Assembly (NCBI GenBank): GCA_948146395.1
Contig: OX411543.1
Span: 65,297,474 to 65,361,473 of the forward strand
DNA from: Fragum whitleyi
Lineage: Eukaryota > Mollusca > Bivalvia > Cardiida > Cardiidae
Length of the DNA stretch: 64,000 nt
Direction: 5' to 3'
Notes under the pieces: generated by a model
The model's input: the letters and a program-made list of their open reading frames with translations, nothing else
Told to the model about the DNA's origin: nothing
Databases searched by the model: none
In this document: positions 35,011 to 46,015 of the stretch, in pieces
How the letters are laid out: each line of letters opens with the position of its first letter
Numbering within the stretch: position 1 is the first letter of the stretch
Position numbers and translations under genes: made by a program

Positions 35011-35760
35011 AGTTTCACTGGCTGAGAGTCACTGCGGCTATTGTCATGGCACTGTGTCCGTCATGCATCCATCAGTGTATCTGTCTGTGCATCCATCGCT
35101 TGGTCCAAACGTCTTGTTGTAAACTTTTCTTTAAAATTATTCTTCTCAGAAACTACTGGATGAATTTCAACCCAAACTTTACAGGAATGATCCTTGGGTG
35201 ATCCTCCTTTAAAGTTATTCAAGGATTTTTGATTCAATGAAAACAAGGCTTTAATGGGCTTTGCTAATTTCCATATATGGAATATGTGACTTTTTTCAGA
35301 ATCTAACTGATGGATATCAACCAAATTCCAGTGGAATGTTTCTTAAGTGATCCTTTATCAATCTACAAAAAGTTATTGTGAGCAGATGAAAATTATGTCT
35401 TTTAATGGGCAGAGGCCATTTCTCTATATGTTATATAGTGAAAACTTTGAAAATCATTTTCTCAGAATCTAACTGATGGATATCAACCAAATTTCTTTGG
35501 AATGATCCTTTGGTGACCCATTATTAGACTGTGCAAAATTATTGTGATTTGATGGAAAATATGTATTTATCAGGCTTGGGGTAAATTTTATATTCATGCA
35601 TGTATGTTATTCATGGATGTGAATTTATCTGTGCAGAAATATTTAAGCATTTGACACTTGAAAATACTTATTTACTTGAAAGAAACATTCATTCGTTCAC
35701 CCGTATAAAATTTAAATACATCAGGCCTGTGAAGCAAATCAGCTGCTTAAGCAGCTCTAG
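35011..35760 (+). mobile_element. Helitron/Helentron-like element, family A copy 4
   Basis: The head TTTCACTGGCTGAGAGTCAC is diverged and three ~165-bp units follow. The terminal hairpin here is AGCTGCTTAAGCAGCT followed by CTAGTT: a different stem sequence from other copies (AAGCCATTCATGGCTT) but the same shape and spot. Confidence 0.8.
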
Positions 35761-35926
35761 TTGTATTTAGGTTATTCCTTTTTCAAATGGAGATCTTAAA
35801 GCGGCTTGGGCAGAGTTTGGCCTCTTGTTAAAGAACTTCATTGCCAAAACAATTAAACCATATGAGCCTTTACACATGACACACATCTAAACATCTAAAT
35901 TGAATCTGTAGGGAAATATTTTTAGG

Positions 35927-37096
35927 CCCCTAAACCGATCGAAAAGATTGGGGGCATTTTTATGCTCCCCGAAGGGAGAGCATATAGCCGCCGCTTCGTC
36001 TGTCCGTCCGTCCGTCCATCAGTCCGTAATTTTGTCCGTCCATCCTTCCGTCCGTCCGTCCGTCCCCACCTATTTCTCCATAACCCTTGGGCCAAATCAA
36101 ATGAAACTAACCATATGAACTCCCCATGATATAGTGATGATGCACTTGTGACGGTTTTTGGATTTGAGGCCTCGTCACGGGAAAAGGGGACTTAGGGTAA
36201 AAAACAGTTTTTCCCAAATTTCTCCTAGTCTAACTGTCAGAATTTAGTGAAATTTCATATTTGAGTAGCAAATCAGATGCCCTTTACTATAAACAATTTG
36301 AAATTAACGTGAAAAAAAATATATCATGGAAAAAGGGGGCTAAATGTTTGTTACCTTTACGCTAGCACGTAAAATACAGTTTATTCTTTCATTTCTCCTA
36401 GTCTTATGCTCAGAATTTGATGAAATTTCACATTTCAGTAGCAAATCAGATGCCCTTTACCATAAACAATTTGAAATTTGTGTCTAAAAATATGTCATGC
36501 AAAAAGGAGGTTTAATGTTTGTTACCTTTATGTTTGCTGTGTAAGATTACACCTTATTTGAGTCCTTGCAATCTGACCACAGAGCATATCTCCTAAAGTA
36601 TAATAGCTATCAACTTGAAACTTTATGGGTGGATAGATCTTATGGGGGAGAAGTGCAGTGCACAAGAACTACAACTCTTGCTTGCATAATTTTGGAGTAA
36701 TTGCCCTTTGTTATTTTTGATACTTAGATTATGTATGGAGCATATCTCCTAAAGTATAACAGCTTCAACTTGAAACTTTATGGGTGGATAGATCTCATGG
36801 AGGAGAAGTGCTATTTTGTGACAATGCCTTATTCGGGGAGCATAATCTGTCTCTGACGGCTCTTGTGTTCTATGGATATCTGTCTGTCTATCTGTCAGTT
36901 TTTCTGGGAAACTGAAACCAAAAGTTTTGACATGGTCAATTATTCAAGGCCTTTCTAAAATACAATGCTGATTTGACATGATGATAGACCTAATTGATAC
37001 AAATCTGCTGATAACGAGGTCATGGTCATCTGACAAGGTTTCATTTGTGAAAAATTGCCTTAGGCCATAAGTATTTCTAATACATATCTTGTTTTT
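35927..37096 (+). mobile_element. Family D element split by a family C insertion
   Basis: The D head CCCCTAAACCGATCGAAAAG, ATTGGGGGCATTTTT runs to 35961. The D body resumes at about 36868 (TCTATGGATATCTGTCTGTC, CAAGGTTTCATTTG) and ends ATACATATCTTGTTTTTT. Everything between is the C element. Confidence 0.7.
35962..36867 (+). mobile_element. Helitron/Helentron-like element, family C copy 2, nested
   Basis: Same head, microsatellite and blocks as 26532-27906, but only about one and a half of the 156-bp units. Tail TTCGGGGAGCATAATCTGTC then TCTGACGGCTCTTGT. It is inserted in a T-run of a family D element. Confidence 0.87.
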
Positions 37097-37257
37097 TCAT
37101 ATGATATACACAAATAAACATAGAAAAATCAAGAAATTTCTCCCATATATGTTACATCATTCAAATTTTAAAAATAACCATTTACAATAGTGACCTCCTT
37201 TTCATATGCATTGCTTTTATCCTTCTGCTCTTCTTAACATTTTCGTTTTCCCCAAAA

Positions 37258-37287
37258 AACTACAGCTTTATGCAAGCTGTAGTTAGG
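37258..37287. mobile_element. Short foldback (CTACAGCTT...AAGCTGTAG)
   Basis: ACTACAGCTTTATGCAAGCT GTAGT. The same arms occur at 41947-41977 and 47370-47393, with a longer TAACTTCAGCTTAATCAAGC version at 39117-39152. Confidence 0.65.
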
Positions 37288-37708
37288 AGGTTTAGGGAGA
37301 AATTTGAAGATACAGAAACAGAAAGTTTTTGCAGGCTTTAATCATACTAAGAACTTCCTTGTAAAGTCTGATCCAAAACTGTCTGCGTTGATTCTGCTTA
37401 GATTCTGTTGGCAATTTTGAGCCAGACTTTTTGAAATGCCCTTTGGAACATGATATTAAACCAGTAGCATAAAGGTTCAAACTAGATAAAGGCTATTCTG
37501 CTCACCCATGGTGATTCTATAATAGCTGAACATATCCGAAGCGGTAGGAACGGTTAATTTTCATAGGTTACAGTCAGACATTTTTGTTCATATAGCCGGG
37601 GTGCAGAAAATCAAATTTGGAACAGTTCTTGTATTAACTTGCCCCCAAGTTCTGAGGCTATCTTTTCCTCGGCGTATTTAAAATAATCGGGTAAATTTAA
37701 GTGACTAC

Positions 37709-38016
37709 GTCAGCCCGATTAGCCCAGTCGGTAGAGTACCGGACTTCAAAACTATTTAAGTTCGATCGCACTGGTTCGATTCCCGGACTGACACACTAGC
37801 AAACTAATTGTCATTCGGATGAGACGTTAAACCGAGATCCCTTGGGACGGTGCTTTTACGCCAAGCTCGTAAAAGAACCATGGCGGATCTCGGCAGTGGT
37901 TTCGTCATGTATCCTTGCACTATCCCCACTTAATAACAAACCGTCCTCTGGGGGCGGTGCTCATATTGGCATATGCTTCGGTAGCGACGATAAATAAACG
38001 GAAATAAACAAAATAA
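37709..38016 (+). mobile_element. V-SINE/RUDI-like SINE with tRNA-derived head
   Basis: 37709-37792 folds like a tRNA: acceptor arms GTCAGCC / GGACTGAC, A box TTAGCCCAGTCGG, B box GGTTCGATTCC, with an expanded anticodon region. The body begins ATTCGGATGAGACGTTAAAC followed by CGAGATCCC. I recognise this as the conserved core of V-SINEs, which in molluscs are known as RUDI. The tail is ATAAATAAACGGAAATAAAC. The source tRNA cannot be named. Confidence 0.78.
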
Positions 38017-38162
38017 GTGACAATGACAAGGTTCATGAGCTCATTATAACGCGATTGATATCATAAATCTAGCGCTGGGACGTATCATCGGGTAGGGTAA
38101 CGTTCCAACATATATACCCAGGTCTTGAATTAATACCCGTTGCAGGACTGGGTACCTTTAGG

Positions 38163-38230
38163 GATCAACTTCTGAAAAGATTTGCAGACTGTTCAAAACA
38201 GTCTTCAATTCTTTTCTGAAGTTGATTTCT
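38163..38230. mobile_element. Foldback element (GATCAACTTCTGAAAAGA)
   Basis: GATCAACTTCTGAAAAGATT / CTTTTCTGAAGTTGATTTC with inner GACTGTTCAAAACAGTC. Confidence 0.7.
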
Positions 38231-38967
38231 AGATGGTACTACGGACCTACACCAGATAGCATTGAGAGTCCTCGCTAGTTACTCACAGACTCACACAGCC
38301 GTCGTCACTGAAATAAATGTCGAAATTCGTATGTTCGAACCCTCTTTACAGAATTTCTGGATCCGCTTTTGTATTCATATAATAAAATAGATGTAATTGT
38401 CGGGTATGCGAGCACCCAAGGGTAAAGAGATCTTAGGTACCCGGGTACAAAATTTTCTACTCGTTCCAGCTTTAATTAAAGCCAAACGAAGTTGCCGATA
38501 GAGAAACGCCGTTTTGCGATGGTCCTCCGTAAATACCCACGTCACCGTTACTTTTCATGTTTTGTGTGAATTTCTTTGAATTCTTGTATCGCTCACCCAT
38601 GTGATGAAGAGCGGAATGATTAGGTAGTCTTAAACTTGTAGAAGCTTCATACTTACCACGCAAAAATGGTACGCTACGCCTTGACTATAATGAACTGCAA
38701 TACAAACATTGTTAATTTGGATAGCCAACGGAATAGCCAATCGCTCTGACAACAAATGAGAGGTTTCACGAATATTTCATAATGATGACCGTTACTATAG
38801 GTGTTTTTTTCAAAACCGAGCTCTGACGTAGACGCCGAGTCCATTACCATGGGTATATCGGGTATATTTAAAAAACATCTAATAGGATCTGAACCTCACC
38901 CTCTCACTTCAATTATGAAAGTACATATTTGTGTAAACATTTCAGATTAAGACAAGCGATATTATCC

Positions 38968-39323
38968 ATGATTAATGCCCTGGCAGGGCGGAGCCTAAGT
39001 AACGGGTCGTTGCACTTAAGGTTAAGGGAAATCAGCTTTTATCTACAATAACCTACTTCCAAAGAGAGTCGACAAAAATAACTCGAGACCTTAAATCATG
39101 GATTTGTAACCAAATCCTCGTAACTTCAGCTTAATCAAGCTGAAGTTACGAGGCATTTGGTAACCAAACGATGAAAGGTGTTCACTCTATCAAAGCACGT
39201 GAATCCTTTAGGTTTTAGGATACAGTTATTTGCATGCGTTAACGACTATTACCCAAACTATTGAAAAGTAAACTCGCCAAAGTACGTCACAGTTAAGCCC
39301 CGCCCTGCCAGTTCATTAATTAC
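38968..39323. mobile_element. TIR element (CTGGCAGGGCGG ends)
   Basis: ATTAATGCCCTGGCAGGGCG at the left and CCCCGCCCTGCCAGTTCATT at the right are inverted. A palindromic foldback (39105-39165) sits inside. Single ends recur at 43194-43216 and 51483-51500. Confidence 0.72.
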
Positions 39324-39744
39324 GCAGAATAACTCTCGTTTGAAAGGTTTATTTTTAACTTTTTTTTTTTTCATTTTGATTAACCTGTTTTAACCTTCTC
39401 ACTCAGTCTATTTCGGTATGATGGCACGAGAATTTTACCATTATATTTCGCTTATACGGCTCACTGAGCAAAATCTACCTATACATAAATAAGGGATGAT
39501 TTAGTTTTCATCGGTTATTCCCGTTAGTTGAGCGGTTGAAAAAAACATCCACGAATTGGAGTAGATCTAACTGGGTTGAGTTTGGTGGACTACAAAGTAT
39601 AGTGATCAAAGGTTAATTTTGCCTATAGACAGGTATAGATAAATTGGCCTTTGATCATCATTTAATCTTGTTCATTTATATGTACATATAATGTATAAAT
39701 TTATATATATAATTCCATTTTAGTTCCAGAATCGAGCAGAACAT

Positions 39745-39750
39745 TTTATT
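39745..39750 (-). terminator. Polyadenylation signal AATAAA
   Basis: AATAAA on the - strand lies 14 bases past the stop codon of the secreted-protein gene, in AT-rich sequence. It is the nearest canonical signal and would give a very short 3' UTR. Confidence 0.5.
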
Positions 39751-39763
39751 TAGACTTTTCACC

Positions 39764-40518
39764 CTAGATTTGTCTAATCGGCGGCATGCCTAATTGTTGG
39801 CTTGCCATTAAAAGTAGTTGTCTTATTCTTTCTCGCCTTCGCATTCGACGACTGCGTATTAACATTCTTCGTAAATGAGGAGGAATCGAGTCCAACATAG
39901 CATCGATCTGTCGTAAAATTTCTCCATAATTCTGCTGACCGCCCATCATTGGGTTTCCCGGATATCCGGAGACTCCTGGGCCACCTGACCCCATGAATGG
40001 ACCACCGCTGTCGGGAAATCCATTGACCATAGATGAACGACTATCATAAAACGGGGGCGGCACAGTAGCTTGACCAGGAAACGGTAAAGGAGCCTGACCT
40101 CCGATCGGAACGCCCGGTTGTTCAAATGACGATGGCTGTACATCTGTCGGGGCTCTATTTAAGCCAGAGCCTCCATTTCTCCTTTGAAGTCTTTCCCTAT
40201 TTAGAAACGTCACTGGTGGCTCCCTGATTGGTTCTGGCGCCAAATTGATAACCGTTGCTCCACGAATGTTATCTGGAAGGGCGCTAGGCTGTCGATGGAT
40301 AACCGGATACGGAGAGTTGTTACCGTCTTCCCCTGGAAGTTTTACGCGACTAGTACCCAACCCATCCCATGAGTTAAAAGTAGTGGCACCAGGAAGCTGT
40401 TGGCGGGAAAAAGTATCCGTTTGCTTTAATATCCCGGATGTGTCATGGTGGTCTACATGGGAACCACTTCCGGGAAGGTGAACGTGGTTGCTAGATGGAC
40501 CATTCTTTACATCATGAG
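39764..40518 (-). CDS. Main exon of secreted Pro/Gly/Arg-rich protein, family unknown
   Basis: The acceptor TTTTCGTCCACAG abuts 40518; the stop TAG is at 39766-39764. The exon codes 251 residues. After a His/Ser-rich start (SSNHVHLPGSGSHVDHHD) comes a Pro-rich middle. A Gly/Pro/Met-rich stretch then holds repeats such as GGPFMGSGGPGVSGYPGNPM. The C-terminal ~55 residues are different: an amphipathic helix (YGEILRQIDAMLDSIPPHL) followed by a strongly basic block (RRMLIRSRRMRRRERIRQLL) and a hydrophobic end. The dibasic sites would suit proprotein convertases, so a bioactive C-terminal peptide is possible, as is nucleic acid or mineral binding. GC content is clearly above that of the surrounding DNA. 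No cysteines are seen in the mature part. Confidence 0.82.
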
Positions 40519-41685
40519 CTGTGGACGAAAAAAAAAGCGTTTTGTTCAGAAAACATTTGGTAAATATTTTGTCATTTTACCCGCTGAATATTCCGTTACT
40601 AATTACGCGTCACGGTGACAATTGATCTAAATTTAAGTGTGAAATGAATGATTCGATCAATAATTTATTGTTTTATGTATGTTCACCAATTGCACAAATT
40701 CCGTCCGCATTGTTTCTCAGTTGCTTTAATTTTAAGGACTGACCTATTTGGCACAATTGGAATTGACGATTATGCAAAGCTCACTAGGAAACATTTCCAA
40801 CGGTGTTAAGACATTAAATCTAAGATCCAACCAATGGTCAAAAAGCCGCTCTCATTACATGTTGTTTGTTTGTATTTGGTGGTTTTTTTGTTTTTTTTTT
40901 TGGTTTTTTTTTATTATCATTATTTTTTTGTTTGTTTGTTTTTGTTAAGTTTTTTTTTTTCAAATACTCCTGTCTAAGGGATGTGCTTTATCTAGCTGGC
41001 GAAAGAAAGGGATTTTAAACAAATGTCAAACTACTTTTGACCGCTGGTTTAATTGTGCAAGCATCATGTTTTAAGTCCGTTAAATTTGACCTAAGCGAAA
41101 CGATTTGAATGCGTAGATCGTGCAGTTCGAAACTTTCACACCAACCATTTCTACCGATGCCGTTATTGGCATACGTTACCATCCAAACGATAAAGACACA
41201 AGAAAAAGAACCGTAACAAAACTAGAGTACGCCAATAGCCTTACCGTACACATTAGTTTGACAAGCCTTAGAATGAGACATAAGAGACTGTTCAATTACT
41301 TCGTTTTTATTCATTTATTTATTAACGCATTGATTGTTTGTTTTATGCCTTATATGTTATTAAAAAGGGGTCTACGAAAATTACCATATGACAACAATAA
41401 AATAAAGCATGAGCACTCAATTTGATTCATAGTCCACAGCACAATGATAAATACTATCGTTTGATCACGATAACTGCAACGAAATAGCCAAAATGGAGTC
41501 TCTATCTCAAGGGTCAAGCTTCCAACGGAAGATCAAATGCCAAATTCTGACCGTGGCTTTATCTTTTGAACCAACTGCATGATTTTCTTATTGTTTCACT
41601 CATTTAAACGTGGGTTTTTTTTAACTAAATGGTGCAAAGTCTTGTCTTTCTAAAACAAATGAAAACAATTGGCAGATATACTTAC

Positions 41686-41767
41686 TATTTCTATGAACAG
41701 AATAAACGCTTCTAAAATCCACAAAAGTAACCACAAAGTACAGCAAAACTCCAAACTTAATCCCCAT
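41686..41767 (-). CDS. Signal-peptide exon of a secreted protein
   Basis: The ATG reads on the - strand at 41767. The 27 codons begin MGIKFGVLLYFVVTFVDFRS, a short basic N-region and a hydrophobic core, followed by VYSVHRN; signal peptidase would plausibly cut after VYS. The donor is AATA|GTAAGT and leaves one base, matching the two bases that open exon 2. The intron is 1,167 bp. I chose this start because it is the only ATG that yields a signal peptide and a phase-matched donor. Confidence 0.82.
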
Positions 41768-42519
41768 TTCTTTTATTTAGTTTCAAACCAGTGTTACATT
41801 TTCGAAGCTACGTCCAAATAATCAGACGAAAAATATTTCCTCGTCATACTCGCACAAAAATGCAAAAAACCAAAATCCCCCAATAGTTTTCTATCTATCA
41901 TACGGTGTATGATTAATGATTTTTGAAGGTAAAAGGTCAAAACCTCCTAACTACAGCTTAAATAAGCTGTAGTTACACTTTTTTTGCCATCCACTGAGAA
42001 TTTTTATGAACAATAAACCACAATGATTTTGATGTAAATATAATGTTTTATTCGACCTTAACGAGCCTACAGTTTATAGTAATTAGCTTATTGACCTTTT
42101 TCGTTACCTTTATTTGTCTTGAAACACAAATCTTCCTGTAATTAGATAAACAAATAGGTAAATAAGTAAGATACTTGGAATACATAATAACAAAACAAGT
42201 TAAAATTTTAATAGAAAACAATTTTATGAATTATTTACTAAGTGAAAAGGAATGTAGGCAGTATGCTACAGAGAAGATTAAATTATCTTTTGACTTTCAG
42301 CTATAACATTGACCCTGAGGTTGAGATTTGTACTACAGTAACACAGTTTTCTTTGATGCCAGTACCATAAAAAATCAATTACTAGTATAGACCTACAACT
42401 TTTTTCATTTTATCTGTTTAAAAGTATACGAGTCAGTTAATTGTCTGTTTCAAACCGAAGCTTGTTCATAGTCCATAAAAAAAACTTCATCCGCGAATTT
42501 CGCGAAATCAAAGGCGACT

Positions 42520-42545
42520 CTTAACACGTGGTGTCACGTGTATTC
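42520..42545. promoter_or_regulatory. Paired CACGTG/TCACGTGT boxes upstream of the secreted-protein gene
   Basis: ACACGTGGTGTCACGTGT contains two E-box/CACGTG cores in a near-palindrome, about 760 bp upstream of the ATG at 41767. CACGTG is bound by bHLH-Zip and related factors. Function is inferred from the motif only, and CACGTG also occurs in nearby foldback repeats, so it may be repeat-derived. Confidence 0.25.
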
Positions 42546-42879
42546 ATTTATAAATCTGAATGGAGCTAGGAGCAATGTGGAGTTATATTCTATTTATCTA
42601 TTTATTATTAACAATTTTATTTTCTTTAATGCTTTTCGGTGGTTTATCGAGAAATAACGGTGGATTATCACTTGATAATCTCACCGCAAAAGCAGTGAAA
42701 TTATCAAAAACTTATACCCTGCTTTTGTGCATTTCATCCTATCTGACGTCATCTATGCGGGGCGAAATAAGTGACGTCACAATAAACGTTGCATAGCAAT
42801 CACGTGCAAAATGACGCGCTTTATGAAAAAATGTCCTAGAAATTTCACATTTTGTCTCATTTTTGCATTAAAGAAATAG

Positions 42880-43036
42880 AATAATCGTTTGTTTTTCGAG
42901 TAAGATCGATTGATATTTCATTTCGTGAAAAACAAAAGCTTTATTTTCACTCGTGGCTCCGCCACTCGTGAAAATATAGCTTTTGTTGTTTACTCAATGA
43001 AATATAAATCGATCTTACACTGAAACAAACGATTAT
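42880..43036. mobile_element. Long hairpin element centred on CTCGTGGCTCCGCCACTCG
   Basis: Arms of about 70 bp: AATCGTTTGTTT...GTAAGATCGATTGATATTTC and GAAATATAAATCGATCTTAC...AAACAAACGATTA. The centre TCACTCGTGGCTCCGCCACT CGTGA is a GC-rich near-perfect stem with the outer stem AAAGCTTTATTTT / AAAATATAGCTTT. Confidence 0.85.
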
Positions 43037-45500
43037 CCCCTATAGGCCTATAATAGTATAGTCCAACAAACTTAACCCGGTATATCTGCATATGCAATTA
43101 CCCCTAAATTCTCGGATGTTTACTAAAACCGCACAATTCACGGGAATAAACAACGAAAAATAATTTGTCCCTTGTTAAAATCCATGATTTTTGCCCTGGC
43201 AGGGCGGGGCCTTAGTAATGGTTGACATCGTGAAAGACCACGAGTTCAGAAATGATGCGTAACTATTACGAGACCACTATCTTAATAAAGACCTACAAAA
43301 TTGTACGAAGTGGAAAATGTCATCATATCGTCTCAATGGCTCAATGTAATTGGTGTTCTTTTCGATTTTTTTCTTTCGACAGGTGTTAGATTTCTATTCA
43401 AATTTCAATTCTTTTGATAATAATGTTTTTTCCGTGTATTGCTTGCAATTTATTGTTACTTTAAACATTCAGTTTCTAGTAAATAGTTTTAAAACGCTAA
43501 AGAAAGCAGAATATCCACATGGTCTTTACTAATCGTTATAAATAAATAAGGTTTTTAAATCGTACTGCGAAGCAGTAGATTTATATCTACCGTTTTCCAG
43601 AAATCCAGGCTGTTTGACCCAGTACATTTTTACCATTATCTTCTGAGCAATGTGTTCAAACCAAATTATGTGTTTTCAAACACCGAAGAAACGGCCTTTT
43701 CAGTCACAATCTACAAACTTTGTTTATACCTAATTTACTTTTCGACAAATAGAGAAGAGGCTAATACAAAATTTGATGTAATTTTCGCTTTTAGTAATTA
43801 CCAGTTAGTATTTTCAGTGTTTATAATAAGATTTTCGGTTGAGTAAAGGAGTTGAAACGTACAATAGGTTAACTGTATAATTAATTTGTAGCACTTACAA
43901 TATTACTGCTCTGAACTTTCTCGAACGGTCATTTACCAGTTGTAGGGCTGACAACCAATCAAATTCTGTTATGATTATCACTCGGTCAAAACCCACGCGT
44001 AAATTCAGACCACGTGTAAATTCAGATGGACATCGTCTGCTCGAAATGTGTCAATTAACTTGTTTGTCATTAGTCAATATAGACCCGCAATTTCAAGTGA
44101 GTGATCAAAGATCAATTTTACATTGAAAATGATAGGAGATAACGGTTTCTCGAACCTCACTCTTTCTTGCGGAACTATAGTCGTCTGCACTCAAACAGGG
44201 AGCGTGGGAAGTTTACTTTTTTTCGCATGTGTTAACAAATAGAAATAATTTTGTAATTTTGAAATATTTGATTTCAATGAGCACTCTGATCACGCTCCAA
44301 TCCTATTTTCATTAAATTGAAATTTGAGTATGAAGAAAAATTATTCAACAACAAATAAACCGACAAAAACATACGATAAACTGATATAGGGATATTCATA
44401 TCGGACTCGGTTTCGACCCGAGTTAACCGGGTTTCCATCAGAACGGCCTTGGTTTCGACACTAGTGATGTCATTGTAACCTTTCAACCTCGACGCTTCTG
44501 ATCCTGGGTCAGGCCGGTGTTACTTGGGTTCCAAAATGGCGTCGAGAATAGTGCACAACAATTCGATTACAAAAAAATAAATATTCTCTATTACTTTAAA
44601 TAACAAATGCTTATTTTATATAGTATTTTGCACGAGTTTATCACATTTCTTAATGGGATAACGATATTTCATGGTAAATTAATTATTGTAGCGGTAAATG
44701 AGAAGTTTGTTTACTACCACCAGTTGGTAACTCCGTTCACATGAATGTCTTTTCTGCACATGCATATTACAGTCAATTTTAGATTGTTACATCATCTCAC
44801 GCGTCTCTCGGGCTGCCATTTGAATTTCCCCTAGGATAGCAGCAAGAGCGATCTATTTTTAGAACAACTCACGAATAATCATAGAGTGCTGCTAGATTTA
44901 ATCGATTGGTCAGAAACCAAAGATATAAATAGCATAGTTGGCGATTTCACGTGTTTCTTGAGGGAAAATGCATTTACAGTATTTGGGAAAACCCAATGCT
45001 TGAAATACAAACATGTTGGTAATCAAAATTGTAAATAGTTTAATGAAAAATGTTTGTTGCTAAACAGGCTTTTAAACTCTATAGAGAGAGGAATAATATT
45101 AACAGACAAGCTTTTAGCTTGGCGCGTGCTCATTATAACAACGTAAAAATCTGCTAAGAAATAATTTAGACTAGCAGAGGGCTATCGAATCAGCAAACTT
45201 TCAAAATCGGACCCACAAGGTTGGATGAGCTGGCGATGTCCTCGAAAAGATGGATTGTTAAGACAAAAAAACTCACAAATTTAAAGATTTTACCAACTCT
45301 TATTGTCCAAATTTGAGCCCTTTTGATTGGCGAACTATTGCACTATCCCAGCCTCTCAATGATGTACGATTTACAGTGCTGACAGCACTTTGATTTTTTT
45401 TCAGTATTTTGGTCATGTCAAGACAATACCCTGAACAACGGAACCATCACGTGAAAAGGGTCATTTGGAAAGTTTGAAAAAGTATCGATCTTTCATTACG
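43037..45500. other. Intergenic stretch between secreted-protein and Trk genes
   Basis: It contains a half CTGGCAGGGCGG end (43194), a diverged GTAGTGGACC MITE (43210-43282) and a half GTGATCAAAGGTC foldback (44087-44121). No exon is defensible. Confidence 0.5.
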
Positions 45501-45640
45501 TTCAGGATGACGATACGGAACAAACTGTTTGTCAATGAAACCCCGCTTTGCACGCGGATGCTAGTGCAAAGTGGGGTATAAATGGCAAACTATTTGCACC
45601 GTTTTGTCATCCTGAACGCAGGGCAGGCAAGGCTGTGCAA
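45501..45640. mobile_element. GC-hairpin MITE (CCCCGCTTTGCACG)
   Basis: Outer arms TTCAGGATGACGA / TCATCCTGAACGCAGGGC, inner arms CCCCGCTTTGCACGC...AGTGCAAAGTGGGG. Sister copies: 480-632, 46016-46147, 47096-47232, 54310-54438. Confidence 0.82.
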
Positions 45641-45803
45641 TCTTCCCAGACTGGCCAGAGTCGAAGCTTTTCGCAAAAAGCATTTTTTGACTTTTCTACC
45701 CTCCTATGTAGTTATCTCCAAAATACGCCTTCTGGTTGACCTATGCTGGACCTAAACTATTTTTTAAATGTTGCCTTACAGAGTTCCTAGATGGAATTTT
45801 TTT

Positions 45804-45818
45804 CGCGTGACGGGTCAC
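45804..45818. repeat. CGCGTGACGGGTCAC box, copy 1
   Basis: The same box follows a CCAGATGGTCYTTTT-like lead at 46195-46209, 48140-48154 and 58338-58352, and in reverse near 54533-54547. It is a dispersed repeat end; GTGACGGGTCAC is nearly self-complementary. Confidence 0.6.
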
Positions 45819-46015
45819 ATTAAATCTGACAAGGTCAAGGTAACCACACTTTCTTCTTTTGTTCTATCTATTTTTTTAGAATATATCAATATTGGCCTTT
45901 TTTAGCATGAACTTTATCAGAGCCAACAGAGGTCATCAAGCGTTCGCATTATTTAGATACAAAAATACCTAAAGCAAAAAGTTAAAAACCTGGCCATCCT
46001 GCATAATCTGCCCTG

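Larger units (their letters stand above)
39764..41767 (-). other. Gene span: two-exon secreted Pro/Gly/Arg-rich protein
   Basis: Exon 1 (41767-41686) and exon 2 (40518-39764) join in phase 1 into a 278-residue frame from ATG to TAG. The short signal-peptide exon followed by one large exon is a common layout for small secreted proteins. I recognise no family. A shell-matrix, mucus or processed peptide precursor are guesses only. An AATAAA on the - strand lies at 39750-39745, 14 bases past the stop, and fits a short 3' UTR. Confidence 0.8.

Noticed and set aside
37709..37792. Functional tRNA gene
   Set aside because: A and B boxes and acceptor arms are present, but the anticodon region is expanded and a V-SINE core follows directly, so it is the head of a SINE.
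41120..41425. 101-codon open frame on the + strand inside the intron of the secreted-protein gene
   Set aside because: No recognisable domain, no splice partners, low-complexity AT-rich end; best explained by chance.
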